From VRUE01 sp963702575 (GTDB lineage Bacteria; Actinomycetota; Thermoleophilia; Solirubrobacterales; 70-9), in NCBI GenBank assembly GCA_963702575.1, contig CAVPCU010000005.1, positions 62,001 through 126,000 on the forward strand: DNA of 64,000 bases, read 5' to 3'. The notes under the pieces were generated by a model. The model ran no database searches. It saw nothing but the letters and a program-made list of their open reading frames with translations, and was not told where the DNA came from. The position numbers and the translations under genes are program-made. Position 1 is the first letter of the stretch, and every line of letters begins with the position of its first letter. Below are positions 1 through 7,720 of this stretch, one piece after another.

Positions 1-521
1 CCGACGCGGTCGAGCTGCCGCCCGAGGACGGACCCGAGTTCGCCGCGATCGCGCTGGAGAAGGCGCGGGCGGCGCACGTCGCGACCGGGCAGCCGGCGAT
101 CGCCGACGACTCGGGGATCGAGGCCGCCGCGCTCGGTGGCCGCCCCGGGATCCACTCGGCCCGCTACGGCGGCGCGGGCGCCACCGACGAGGAGAATCTG
201 GAGAAGCTGCTGCGTGAGGTCGCGGCGGCCGGCGGTGACCGGCGCGCCGCCTACCACTGCGCCCTCGCACTGGTTGAGGCCGACGGCTCCGAGCACGTCT
301 TCGAGGGCCGCTGCGAGGGGCGGCTGATCGAGGCGCCGCGCGGCGAGGGGGGCTTTGGCTACGACCCGGCCTTCGTCGCCGACGCCAACGAGCCCGGCGA
401 CGAGCGCACGATGTCGGAGCTGAGCCAGGCGGAGAAGAACGAGATCAGCCACCGCGCGGTCGCCGCCCGGCTGCTGGCCGGCCATCTCGGCGCCCGCCAG
501 GGGGCGCCGGCGGAGCGATGA
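1..521 (+). CDS. rdgB: RdgB/HAM1-type non-canonical purine NTP pyrophosphatase (3' part)
   Basis: This is the C-terminal part of an RdgB/HAM1 family enzyme, which hydrolyses ITP, dITP and XTP to the monophosphate and keeps deaminated purines out of nucleic acids. The visible reading frame contains the family core DDSGIEAAALGG followed by PGIHSARYGG, then GGFGYDP and a C-terminal block with SELS, EKN and ISHR. The N-terminal substrate-binding loop lies before the window, so the start is missing and the first two bases are a partial codon. The stop TGA overlaps the ATG of the next gene by four bases (ATGA), which suggests translational coupling with the metal transporter. The family assignment is secure. 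Confidence 0.93.
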   Translation, partial: DAVELPPEDGPEFAAIALEKARAAHVATGQPAIADDSGIEAAALGGRPGIHSARYGGAGATDEENLEKLLREVAAAGGDRRAAYHCALALVEADGSEHVFEGRCEGRLIEAPRGEGGFGYDPAFVADANEPGDERTMSELSQAEKNEISHRAVAARLLAGHLGARQGAPAER

Positions 522-1420
522 TCCGCAGCAAGAGCGGCGCGGCGGCGCTCTCGATCGCCTCCAACGCGCTGTTGATCGCGATCAAGCTCGCCGCCGGCGC
601 AATCACCGGCTCGATCGCGATCGTCACCGAGGCCGTCCACTCGACGATCGACCTGGTCGCCTCGGTCGTCGCCTTCGTCTCGGTGCGCAAAGCCGACGAG
701 CCGGCCGACGCCGACCACCCCTACGGCCACGAGAAGGTCGAGAGCCTGGCGGCGACGATCGAGGGGATGCTGATCCTGATCGGCGCCGGGATCATCGTCT
801 TCGAGGCGACCCACCGCCTGGTTGTCGGCTCGCAGGTCGATTCGCTCGGCGTCGGCATCGCGGTGATGGGCTTCTCGGTGCTCGCCAACCTCGCCGTCTC
901 GACCGTCCTCTCGCGGCGCGGGCGGGCGTTCGAATCCCCCGCCCTCGAGGGGGACGCGGCCCACCTTCGCGCCGACGCCCTCACCTCGGCCGGCGTGCTC
1001 TTCGGGCTGGCGCTGGTGCAGCTCACCGGCATCGCCGCCTTCGACTCGATCACGGCTCTGGTCGTCGCCGCAGCGATCGTCGTCGCGGGCCTGCGGATCA
1101 TCCGTCGCTCCTCCGGCGTGCTGGTCGACGAGGCGCTGCCGGAGGAGGAGATGGACCGGATCGAGGCGGCGATCGCCGCCGCCCGCACGCCCGAGGTCGC
1201 CGGCTACCACAAGCTGCGCGCCCGCCGCGCCGGCAGCCGCCGCCACATCGACCTGCACGTCCAGTACCGCTCGGGCACCAGCCTCGAGCGCGCCCACGAG
1301 CTGGCGCACGCGATGCGCGACGAGATCGAGGCGGGCGTCCCCAATGCCGAGGTCCTGATCCACGTAGAGCCGGAGACCTCTGTCAGGGAAGGCGACCCGG
1401 GTCCATACCGCGCTGGTTAG
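518..1420 (+). CDS. Cation diffusion facilitator (CDF) family transporter
   Basis: A 300-residue inner-membrane divalent cation/proton antiporter of the CDF family (zinc, iron, manganese or cobalt export). Hydrophobic helices alternate with short loops over the first 210 residues. The helix-II metal motif is present as H41-S-T-I-D45, and the signature HPYGHEKVE occupies residues 67-75. A soluble C-terminal domain of about 85 residues carries RRHIDLHVQ and ends with VLIHVEPE, typical of the ferredoxin-like cytoplasmic dimerisation domain. The ATG overlaps the rdgB stop. The substrate cannot be set from sequence. A copy of the dispersed 92-bp repeat lies 5 bases after the stop. Confidence 0.92.
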   Translation: MIRSKSGAAALSIASNALLIAIKLAAGAITGSIAIVTEAVHSTIDLVASVVAFVSVRKADEPADADHPYGHEKVESLAATIEGMLILIGAGIIVFEATHRLVVGSQVDSLGVGIAVMGFSVLANLAVSTVLSRRGRAFESPALEGDAAHLRADALTSAGVLFGLALVQLTGIAAFDSITALVVAAAIVVAGLRIIRRSSGVLVDEALPEEEMDRIEAAIAAARTPEVAGYHKLRARRAGSRRHIDLHVQYRSGTSLERAHELAHAMRDEIEAGVPNAEVLIHVEPETSVREGDPGPYRAG

Positions 1421-1425
1421 AAGAA

Positions 1426-1517
1426 CCGATTAGCGAACGTCACGATCTGATTCTTCGTGAGCGGCGCCGATATGGCGATTGCCACCGCCCCCGGACGCGA
1501 AGCGGAGGAGGCGGTGG
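1426..1517. repeat. Dispersed 92-bp repeat, copy 1
   Basis: This block is about 95% identical (5 differences in 92 bases, no gaps) to 44340-44431. It starts with CCGATTAGCG and ends with GAGGCGG-TGG. Two internal inverted repeats are visible: TCACGA...TCGTGA around a 9-base loop, and CCACCGCC...GGCGGTGG around a 20-base loop. The second stem carries a compensatory change between the copies (A-T here, G-C in copy 2). It lies between the stop of the CDF gene and the following small genes. No coding role is apparent. Confidence 0.85.
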
Positions 1518-1522
1518 TTTGG

Positions 1523-1672
1523 TCAGGGACTCGGTAGGAGGTTCACTGCGGCGGCGAGGCCGACGGCGCCGACGGTGATCGCGTAGCCGGTGTATCCGCC
1601 GATCGCGAAGAGCACGACGGCGATCGCGCAGACGGCGACGACGGTCATCCAGGAGGCGCGGGCGAGTGGCAC
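1523..1672 (-). CDS. Possible small membrane protein (49 aa)
   Basis: A 49-residue minus-strand frame, GTG at 1672 to TGA at 1523, translating to a mostly hydrophobic peptide with two candidate transmembrane stretches (TVVAVCAIAVVLFAIGG and AITVGAVGLAAAVNLL). An internal ATG at 1648 would give 41 residues. It ends six bases before the dispersed repeat. No convincing ribosome-binding site is seen and its 5' end overlaps the start of the divergent plus-strand gene, so it may be a chance open frame in GC-rich DNA. I do not recognise a family. Confidence 0.3.
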   Translation of the reverse strand: MPLARASWMTVVAVCAIAVVLFAIGGYTGYAITVGAVGLAAAVNLLPSP

Positions 1673-2073
1673 GGATCGCTATTTTCACGCAGATGGCCGA
1701 CGGTGAGACGAGCGGAGCGGTTTCGGCCGAGGCGGCGGAGGGTGCTCTGGCCTATCTCGCCGAGATGTCGATCGATCTGCGGGGCGCGGCGATCCTCGAC
1801 TCCCGGGGGGATGTGTTGGCCGCGAGCTTCCACCCCGACCGCTGGCGCGAAGACGCCGCGGCGCTGTTCGAGGTCGCCGACCGGGCCGGCGACGAACCGG
1901 TCGAGCAGGTCCATGTCGGCACCGAGCAGGGCGAGGTCTTCGCCCTGCGCCACGCCGGCCTCGCCGCGGTCGCGGTGACCGAGCGCTTCGCCCTCGCCTC
2001 GCTGACCTTCTTCGACCTGAGGGCGACGCTGCGCGACCTCGCCACCGGCGGCGACGGGCGGGCGGGGGAGTAG
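1666..2073 (+). CDS. Roadblock/LC7-like hypothetical protein
   Basis: A 135-residue soluble protein. The GTG start is chosen because AGGAGG lies nine bases upstream; an ATG nine codons further in is an alternative. The middle, GAAILDSRGDVLAASFHPDR, looks like the central beta-hairpin of the roadblock/longin-type fold, and the length fits a single such domain. Roadblock proteins usually regulate small GTPases or bind other roadblock domains, but no GTPase is adjacent here. It abuts the next small gene (TAG directly followed by ATG) and is in line with the TldD/TldE genes, so it is probably in the same operon. The family call is tentative. Confidence 0.6.
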   Translation: MARIAIFTQMADGETSGAVSAEAAEGALAYLAEMSIDLRGAAILDSRGDVLAASFHPDRWREDAAALFEVADRAGDEPVEQVHVGTEQGEVFALRHAGLAAVAVTERFALASLTFFDLRATLRDLATGGDGRAGE

Positions 2074-2295
2074 ATGGCGCCGAAGCCGCACCGCGTCCTG
2101 CTCGACCGGGTCTCCGGCTACGCCGACGAGGCCGCCGCCTACATGCGCCGCCGCCGCGCCTCGCGGCGGCCGTTCGCCCGCCTCTACTACGGCGGTGGCC
2201 GTGCCGAGGACCACGCCGCCGACTCGGTCGCCGGGGGCGAGCTGTTCGTCGCTGCGGGTCGGCTGATCGAGGTCGCCGGGAAGAGTTCGAGGTGA
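2074..2295 (+). CDS. Conserved-looking small basic protein (73 aa)
   Basis: A 73-residue arginine-rich protein with no recognisable domain. The ATG immediately follows the stop of the roadblock-like gene, and its own stop overlaps the GTG of tldD by four bases (GTGA), so it is translationally coupled on both sides. The N-terminal part, MAPKPHRVLLDRVSG, is followed by a run of Arg and a YYGGGR motif. There is no signal peptide or membrane segment. The coupling argues that it is a real gene. Confidence 0.55.
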   Translation: MAPKPHRVLLDRVSGYADEAAAYMRRRRASRRPFARLYYGGGRAEDHAADSVAGGELFVAAGRLIEVAGKSSR

Positions 2296-3686
2296 GCGCG
2301 GTGCAGGAGCTGCTCGACCCCGCCGTCGCCGAACGGGTCCTCGCCCGCGCCCTCGCCGCCGGCGGGGAGTTCGCCGAGGTCTTCGCCGAACGGCGCAGCG
2401 GGATGAGCCTGGCGATCGACGAGTCGCGGATCGAGTCGGTGCAGTCGGGCGCCGAGCAGGGCGCCGGAGTGCGCGTCCTCAGCGGCGGCACCGCCTACTT
2501 CGCCCACGTCGACGGCCTCGAGGAGGCCGATCTCGAGCGAGCCGCCGGCGAGGCGGCCGCGGCGCTGCGCGCCGAGCGCGCCGAGCCGCGCCCGCTGCGC
2601 GCGGTCGCCACCGCTCCGCAGCCGGTCGTCCGGCGCCCCGAGGACGTGCCGGCCGATCGCAAGGCCGAGCTGCTGCGCGAGCTCGACCAGCGCGGGCGCT
2701 CGGCGGGCGCCGAGATCGCCCAGCTCGTCGCCTCCTACGCCGAGGCCCGGCGCGAGGTCGCCGTCGCCAACTCCGAGGGCCTGCTCAGCGGCGACGACCG
2801 CACCCGCACGCGGATCGGGGTGCAGGTCGTCGCCCGCCGCGGCGGGCGGGTCGAGACCGGCGCCGAGACGCTGGGCGGCGCGCGCGGCTTCGAGCTGCTC
2901 GAAGACGACCCCGGCGAGATCGCCGCGAGCGCCGCCGGCAAGGCGCTCGCCCTGCTCGACGCGGGCGCCGCGCCGGCGGGCTCGATGCCGGTCGTCGTCG
3001 GCGGCGGCTTCGGCGGCGTCCTCTTCCACGAGATGACCGGCCACGGGCTCGAGGCCGACCACGTGCAGAAGGGCGCCAGCGTGTATGCCGGCAAGCTCAG
3101 AGAGCAGGTCGCCCAGCCTCTGCTCAGCGCCTACGACGACGGGCGGCTGCCGGGCGAGTGGGGCAGCGACGCGATCGACGACGAGGGCACGCCGACGCAG
3201 AAGACGCTGGTGATCGAGGACGGCCGCCTGGTCTCCTTCCTCTACGATCGCCTGCGGGCCGAGCGCGACGGAGTCGCCTCGACCGGCAACGGCCGCCGCG
3301 AGAGCTTCCGCCACCTGCCGATCCCGCGGATGACCAATACCTACATCGCCCCCGGGGAGGCCGAGCCGGCGGAGATCATCGCCGAGGTGCCGAAGGGCTT
3401 CTACGCCGCATCCTTCGCCGGTGGCCAGGTCGACCCCGCCACCGGCGACTTCGTCTTCGGCGTCAGCGAGGGCTACCTGATCGAGGGCGGCAGGGTGACG
3501 AGGCCATGCCGCGGCGCGACCCTGATCGGCAACTGCCTCGAGGCGCTGGCGGCGATCGACGCGGTCGGCAGCGATTTCCGGATGAAGACGGGGATGTGCG
3601 GCAAGGGCGGCCAGAAAGTGCCGGTCGGGACCGGCCAGGGACACGTGCGGATCGCGGCGATGACGGTCGGGGGGACCGAGGTTTGA
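2292..3686 (+). CDS. tldD: TldD-type metalloprotease
   Basis: A 464-residue member of the TldD/PmbA (U62) family. In characterised bacteria TldD and TldE form a heterodimeric zinc protease that degrades unfolded peptides and trims modified peptides such as microcin precursors. The zinc motif is visible as H246-E-M-T-G-H251 followed by GLEADH, matching the HExxxH pattern expected of the catalytic (TldD) subunit. The start is GTG, overlapping the preceding stop, and the stop overlaps the TTG of the partner gene. The pairing with tldE directly downstream supports the assignment. Confidence 0.92.
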   Translation: MSAVQELLDPAVAERVLARALAAGGEFAEVFAERRSGMSLAIDESRIESVQSGAEQGAGVRVLSGGTAYFAHVDGLEEADLERAAGEAAAALRAERAEPRPLRAVATAPQPVVRRPEDVPADRKAELLRELDQRGRSAGAEIAQLVASYAEARREVAVANSEGLLSGDDRTRTRIGVQVVARRGGRVETGAETLGGARGFELLEDDPGEIAASAAGKALALLDAGAAPAGSMPVVVGGGFGGVLFHEMTGHGLEADHVQKGASVYAGKLREQVAQPLLSAYDDGRLPGEWGSDAIDDEGTPTQKTLVIEDGRLVSFLYDRLRAERDGVASTGNGRRESFRHLPIPRMTNTYIAPGEAEPAEIIAEVPKGFYAASFAGGQVDPATGDFVFGVSEGYLIEGGRVTRPCRGATLIGNCLEALAAIDAVGSDFRMKTGMCGKGGQKVPVGTGQGHVRIAAMTVGGTEV

Positions 3687-5035
3687 GCGAGCTGGGCGAC
3701 CTCGCCGCCCGCGCGGTCGCGGCGACCGTGGACGCCGGCGCCGAGGACGCCGAGGCCTACGTCGGCGACGAGGCCCGGCGCGAGGTCCGCGCCCACGGCG
3801 GCGAGATCGAGAGCCTCACCGCGGCGAGTCAACGTGGGGTGGGGATTCGGGCCTGGATCGGCGGCCGGGTCGGCTACGGCTTCGGCACCGACCTCTCGCC
3901 GCAGGGGGTCGCCGCGATCGCCGCCGCCGCCGCGGCGGCGGCGCGGATCGCCGACGAGGACGAGCACGCCGGCCCGCCCCTCGGCGGCGAGGCCCCGCCG
4001 CTCGCCGGCCTCAGCGACCCCTCGCTCGCCGCCTGGCCGACCGCCCGTGCCGCCGAGCTTGCGCTCGCGGTCGAGCGCGCCGCGCTGGCGGCCGACGGGC
4101 GGATCGCCGGAGTCGAGCAGGCCGTCTACGTCGACAGCGCCGAGCGCGTCGCGATCGCCTCCTCGACCGGCGCCGGCGGCGAGTACGAGAGCTCCAGCGC
4201 CTACGCCTACGCCCAGGCGCTGGCCGAGGGCGAGGCGGGCCGCGAGACCGGCCTCGGGTTCGGCCTCGCCCGCGGCCCGGCCGGCCTCGAGCCGGAGGCG
4301 ATCGGCCGCGAGGCCGCCAAGCGGGCGAGCGCGATGATCGGCGCCGTCAAGCCGTCCTCGCGCGCCTGTCCGGTGGTGCTCGACGCGACCGTCGCCGCCA
4401 GCTTCGTCGGCCTGCTCGGCCGGGCGCTGAGCGCCAGCGCGATCCAGCGCGGCCGCTCGCCGCTCGCCGGCCGGCTCGGCGAGGAGGTCGCCGCTGCGGC
4501 CTTTGTCCTGCGCGACGACGGCCTCGACCCGGAGGGCTTCGCCTCGGCGCCGATCGACGCCGAGGGGACGCCGCGCGGGCGCACCGCGTTGATCGAGGAC
4601 GGGCGCCTGCGCGCCTACCTCTACGACGCCTACACCGCCCGCCGCGGGGCGACCGCCTCGACCGGCAACGCGGCGCGCTCGGGCTACCGCGCGCCCCCCG
4701 CGGTCGGCCCCTCCAACCTGATCGTCAGCCCCGGCGAGGCCGGCTTCGAACAGCTCCTGGGCGAGGCCGGCGGCGGCGTCCTGGTCAACGACGTCGCCGG
4801 CCTTCACTCCGGCGTCAACCCGGTCTCCGGCGTCTTCTCGGTCGGCGCCTCCGGGCTGGCGATTCGCGGCGGCGAGCTGGCCGAGCCGCTGCGCGAGTTC
4901 ACGATCGCCAGCGACCTCGTCTCGATGCTGAGGGCGGTGCGGGCGGCCGGCGCCGAGCCCCGCTGGGTGCCCTTCGGAGACTCGGTCAGCGCCCCGCCGC
5001 TGCTGATCGGCGAGATGACCGTCGGCGGGTCCTAG
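3683..5035 (+). CDS. pmbA: TldE/PmbA-type protease subunit
   Basis: A 450-residue partner of TldD. It has the family regions IRAWIGGRVGYGF near residue 60, the STGAGGEYESS block, and the C-terminal GVNPVSGVFSVGASG. It lacks the HExxxH zinc motif, as expected for the non-catalytic TldE half, which binds substrate and shields the active site in known complexes. The TTG at 3683 is chosen because it overlaps the tldD stop (TTGA) and a family-like N-terminus starts there (SELGDLAARAV). The same frame stays open far upstream inside tldD, but that part is antisense-like and not part of the gene. Confidence 0.9.
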   Translation: MSELGDLAARAVAATVDAGAEDAEAYVGDEARREVRAHGGEIESLTAASQRGVGIRAWIGGRVGYGFGTDLSPQGVAAIAAAAAAAARIADEDEHAGPPLGGEAPPLAGLSDPSLAAWPTARAAELALAVERAALAADGRIAGVEQAVYVDSAERVAIASSTGAGGEYESSSAYAYAQALAEGEAGRETGLGFGLARGPAGLEPEAIGREAAKRASAMIGAVKPSSRACPVVLDATVAASFVGLLGRALSASAIQRGRSPLAGRLGEEVAAAAFVLRDDGLDPEGFASAPIDAEGTPRGRTALIEDGRLRAYLYDAYTARRGATASTGNAARSGYRAPPAVGPSNLIVSPGEAGFEQLLGEAGGGVLVNDVAGLHSGVNPVSGVFSVGASGLAIRGGELAEPLREFTIASDLVSMLRAVRAAGAEPRWVPFGDSVSAPPLLIGEMTVGGS

Positions 5036-5077
5036 TAGATTGCCCGCCGACCTCAACGACGATGGAGGAACTTCGAC

Positions 5078-5356
5078 GTGACCAAGGCTGAGTTTTTGGA
5101 CCAACTGGCAGCTGATGAGCGGGTGGGCAGCAAGAAGGCCGCGAGCGACTCGCTCGACGCCGTGCTCGAGACGATCACCGACACGCTGAGCGGTGGAGGT
5201 GAGGTCAGCTTCACCGGCTTCGGCAAATTCCACGTCGCCGAGCGCGGGCCGCGCCAGGGCGTCAACCCCCGCACCGGCGAGCGGATCACGATCCCGGGCG
5301 GCAAGGTGCCGCGCTTCTCCGCCGGCTCGGCGCTGAAGGCCAAGGTCAAGGGCTGA
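5078..5356 (+). CDS. hup: HU family DNA-binding protein
   Basis: A 92-residue nucleoid protein of the HU/IHF family. The beta-arm signature GFGKFHVAERGPRQGVNPRT is intact, followed by ITIPGGKVPRFSAGSALK. No lysine-rich tail is present, unlike mycobacterial HupB, so this is the short form. It has a good ribosome-binding site (GGAGGA) nine bases before the GTG. A -10-like TAGATT directly follows the tldE stop codon, so it probably has its own promoter. The stop overlaps the CTG start of pyrF. Confidence 0.95.
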   Translation: MTKAEFLDQLAADERVGSKKAASDSLDAVLETITDTLSGGGEVSFTGFGKFHVAERGPRQGVNPRTGERITIPGGKVPRFSAGSALKAKVKG

Positions 5357-6234
5357 ATTCGAGTCCTTTCGCGGATCGGCTTGCGGCGCTCGTCGAAGAG
5401 CGCCGCAGCCAGATCTGCCTCGGGCTCGACCCGGACCCGGCCAAGCTCCCCGAGCCGCCCGATCCGGGCGAGGCCGGCACGGCGGGCGAGCGAGCGGCGG
5501 CGGCCGTCGCGTTCCACTGCCGGCTGCTGATCGAGAAGGCCGGGCCCGCCTGCGTCGCCGTCAAGCCGCAGCTCGCCTGCTTCGAGCGCCTCGGCGCGCC
5601 CGGCTGGGCGGCCCTGGCAGACGCCTGCGCGGCGGCGCGCGAGGCCGGCCTGCTGGTCGTCGCCGACGGCAAGCGCGGCGACGTGCCGGTCACCGCCGCG
5701 GCCTACGCGCAGGCGCTGGTCGGCGAGACTCCGACCCCCTGGGGGCCGGTTGCCGGCTTGGGCGCCGACGCCTTCACCGCCAACCCGCTGCTCGGCCTCG
5801 ACGCGCTCGAGCCGCTGATCGCCGCCGCCGAGAAGAGCGGCGCCGGGGTCTTCGCCCTGGTCCGCACGAGCAACCCGGGCGCCGCCGACGTCGAGGACCT
5901 GCCGGCGCCCGAGCGCCCGCTGCACGAGCGCCTCGCCGCGATCGTCGACGGCCTCGCCGACCGCCTCGCCGGCAAGGGCGGGCTGAGCGGCATGGGCGCG
6001 GTCGTCGGCGCGACCGAGCCGCAGCGCATCGCCCGCCTGCGCGAGCTGATGCCGCGGGCGATCTTCCTCGTCCCCGGCGTCGGCGCCCAGGGCGGGCGGC
6101 CGGAGCTGCTTGGCGCCGCCTTCGCCCCCGGCCGGGCCGCCGCGCTCGTGCCCGCCTCGCGTAGCATTGCCTCAGACCCGGATCCGGCGGCGGCAGCGGA
6201 GCGCCTCCGCGCAGCGGTCTGGGAGGTGTCATGA
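5353..6234 (+). CDS. pyrF: Orotidine 5'-phosphate decarboxylase, PyrF type 2, CTG start
   Basis: A 293-residue enzyme making UMP from OMP, the last step of pyrimidine synthesis. The catalytic D105-G-K107-R-G-D110 is intact, CLGLDPDP at the N-terminus matches the phosphate/ribose-binding strand, and the C-terminal LVPASRSIA closes the barrel. It fits the longer group-2 OMP decarboxylases of actinobacteria. No ATG, GTG or TTG exists in frame before residue 111, which would remove the active site. The family N-terminus begins at CTG 5353, overlapping the HU stop as CTGA. I therefore infer a coupled CTG start. Its stop overlaps the next ATG. Confidence 0.92.
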   Translation: MNSSPFADRLAALVEERRSQICLGLDPDPAKLPEPPDPGEAGTAGERAAAAVAFHCRLLIEKAGPACVAVKPQLACFERLGAPGWAALADACAAAREAGLLVVADGKRGDVPVTAAAYAQALVGETPTPWGPVAGLGADAFTANPLLGLDALEPLIAAAEKSGAGVFALVRTSNPGAADVEDLPAPERPLHERLAAIVDGLADRLAGKGGLSGMGAVVGATEPQRIARLRELMPRAIFLVPGVGAQGGRPELLGAAFAPGRAAALVPASRSIASDPDPAAAAERLRAAVWEVS

Positions 6235-6542
6235 ACCAGCGCTCCTCAGCCCCGGCGCGGGCCCTCGCCGTGATCGCCCTGGCCGGCGGCGTGCTCGTCA
6301 TCGCGCTCGTCGTCGTCGCCTCGCTCGGCGGCAGCAGCAGCGGCTCGCACTCGCACGGGGGCGCCGCGGTGCAGCGCACCTCGGCGAACCGGCACGTGCC
6401 GAAGGTCTACGTCGTGCAGAGCGGCGACACCCTCACCTCGATCGCGCACCACACCGGCGTGGCCGCGGCCCGCATCCGCGAACTCAATCCGGGTCTCGAC
6501 CCGCAGATCCTGATCTCGGGCGAACAACTGAAGCTGAGGTGA
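6231..6542 (+). CDS. Membrane-anchored LysM domain protein
   Basis: A 103-residue protein with an N-terminal membrane anchor (residues 10-34, very hydrophobic), a Ser/Gly/His linker and one LysM domain at about residues 58-103 (YVVQSGDTLTSIAHHTGV ... LNPGLDPQILISGEQLKL). LysM binds N-acetylglucosamine in peptidoglycan, so the protein probably sits on the outer face of the membrane in contact with the wall. It overlaps pyrF upstream and the carboxypeptidase downstream by four bases each, which links it to cell-wall processing. Confidence 0.88.
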   Translation: MNQRSSAPARALAVIALAGGVLVIALVVVASLGGSSSGSHSHGGAAVQRTSANRHVPKVYVVQSGDTLTSIAHHTGVAAARIRELNPGLDPQILISGEQLKLR

Positions 6543-7720
6543 GGCTGGCGCTTTTGCTCGCGGCCCTCGCTGCGGCGCTCGCGCCGGCCGGGGCCGCGGC
6601 GGCTCGCGACCCGTTCCCCCATATGGACGTCCGAGCCTGGGCGCTGGTCGACGCGCGCGATGGTGAAGTGCTGGTCTCGCACGCGGCCAAGCGGGCGCTG
6701 CCGATTGCGAGCACGACCAAGCTGATGACCGCCTACGTCGTGCTGAAGGAGCTGCCGCTCGACCGCATCGTGCGCGCTGCCCGCTACGTCCCGACCTACG
6801 GCGAGTCGCTGCTGAACCTGCGGGTGGGGCAGCGGATCAGCGTTCGCGACCTGCTCTACGGCCTGATCCTGCGCAGCGGCAATGACGCCGCCTACGACCT
6901 CGCCCTTGCCGCCGCCGGCTCGGAGGCGCGCTTCGTCCGCCAGATGAACCGCTACGCGGCGGCGCTCGGGCTCACCCACACCCACTACGCCAACCCGATC
7001 GGCCTCGACCAGCGCGGCAACTACTCGAGCGCCTACGACCTGGCGATGCTGAGTCGGCGGCTGCTGGCGATCCCGGTCTTCGCCCGGATCGCCGACTCGC
7101 GCCGCGCCGCCCTGCGCAGCGTCCACCCCCGGCGGCGGATCGAGACGATCGACGAGCTGCTCGAGCTGGCGCCCTGGGTCAACGGCGTCAAGACCGGCCA
7201 CACCTTCGGCGCCCGCTACGTTCTCGTCGGCTCGGGGCGGCGCAAGGGGGTCGAGCTGATCGCCGTGGTGATCGGCGCCGAGACCGACGAAGACCGCTTC
7301 GCCGACGCCCTGCGACTGCTCGACTACGGCTTCTCGCGCTACCGTCGGCGCACCCCGGTGCGGGCCGGGCAGGCGCTCGCGCGGCCGGCGATCCGCTACG
7401 CCGGCGGCGAGCTGCCGCTGCGCGCGGCGCGGACCGTCTCGGTCGGCGTGCGCCGCGGCCAGCGGCTCGAGACCGCGGTTCGCGCCCCCGGGGAGGTCGA
7501 GGGCCCGGTCGAGCGCGGCGCGGTCCTCGGGCGGGCGATCGTCAGGGTCGACGGCCTGCCCGCGGCGGCGGTGGCGCTGCGAGCCGGGCGGGCGGTGCCG
7601 ACGGCGAACGCCCTCCAGCGCGCCCGCAGCCTCGCCGAAGACAACCCGGGGTGGATTGCGCTGGCGCTGTTGGGGATACTTGGGGTGGTGGCGCTGGTCT
7701 TGCGCCGCCGCTCACGATGA
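6539..7720 (+). CDS. D-alanyl-D-alanine carboxypeptidase (PBP5-like)
   Basis: A 393-residue penicillin-binding protein of the S11 family that removes the terminal D-Ala from peptidoglycan stem peptides. All three active-site motifs are present: S58-T-T-K61, S113-G-N115 and K218-T-G220. An N-terminal signal peptide (about 22 residues, ending AGAAAA) exports it, and a C-terminal helix with a basic tail (GVVALVLRRRSR) anchors it. The GTG at 6539 is chosen because it overlaps the LysM gene stop (GTGA) and gives a clean signal peptide. The gene is coupled with the LysM protein and the following kinase. Confidence 0.93.
   Translation: MRLALLLAALAAALAPAGAAAARDPFPHMDVRAWALVDARDGEVLVSHAAKRALPIASTTKLMTAYVVLKELPLDRIVRAARYVPTYGESLLNLRVGQRISVRDLLYGLILRSGNDAAYDLALAAAGSEARFVRQMNRYAAALGLTHTHYANPIGLDQRGNYSSAYDLAMLSRRLLAIPVFARIADSRRAALRSVHPRRRIETIDELLELAPWVNGVKTGHTFGARYVLVGSGRRKGVELIAVVIGAETDEDRFADALRLLDYGFSRYRRRTPVRAGQALARPAIRYAGGELPLRAARTVSVGVRRGQRLETAVRAPGEVEGPVERGAVLGRAIVRVDGLPAAAVALRAGRAVPTANALQRARSLAEDNPGWIALALLGILGVVALVLRRRSR

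Noticed and set aside
925..950. GTTCGAATCCCCC resembling a tRNA T-arm
   Set aside because: It lies in frame inside the CDF transporter gene, and no matching anticodon, D-arm or acceptor stem could be found around it.
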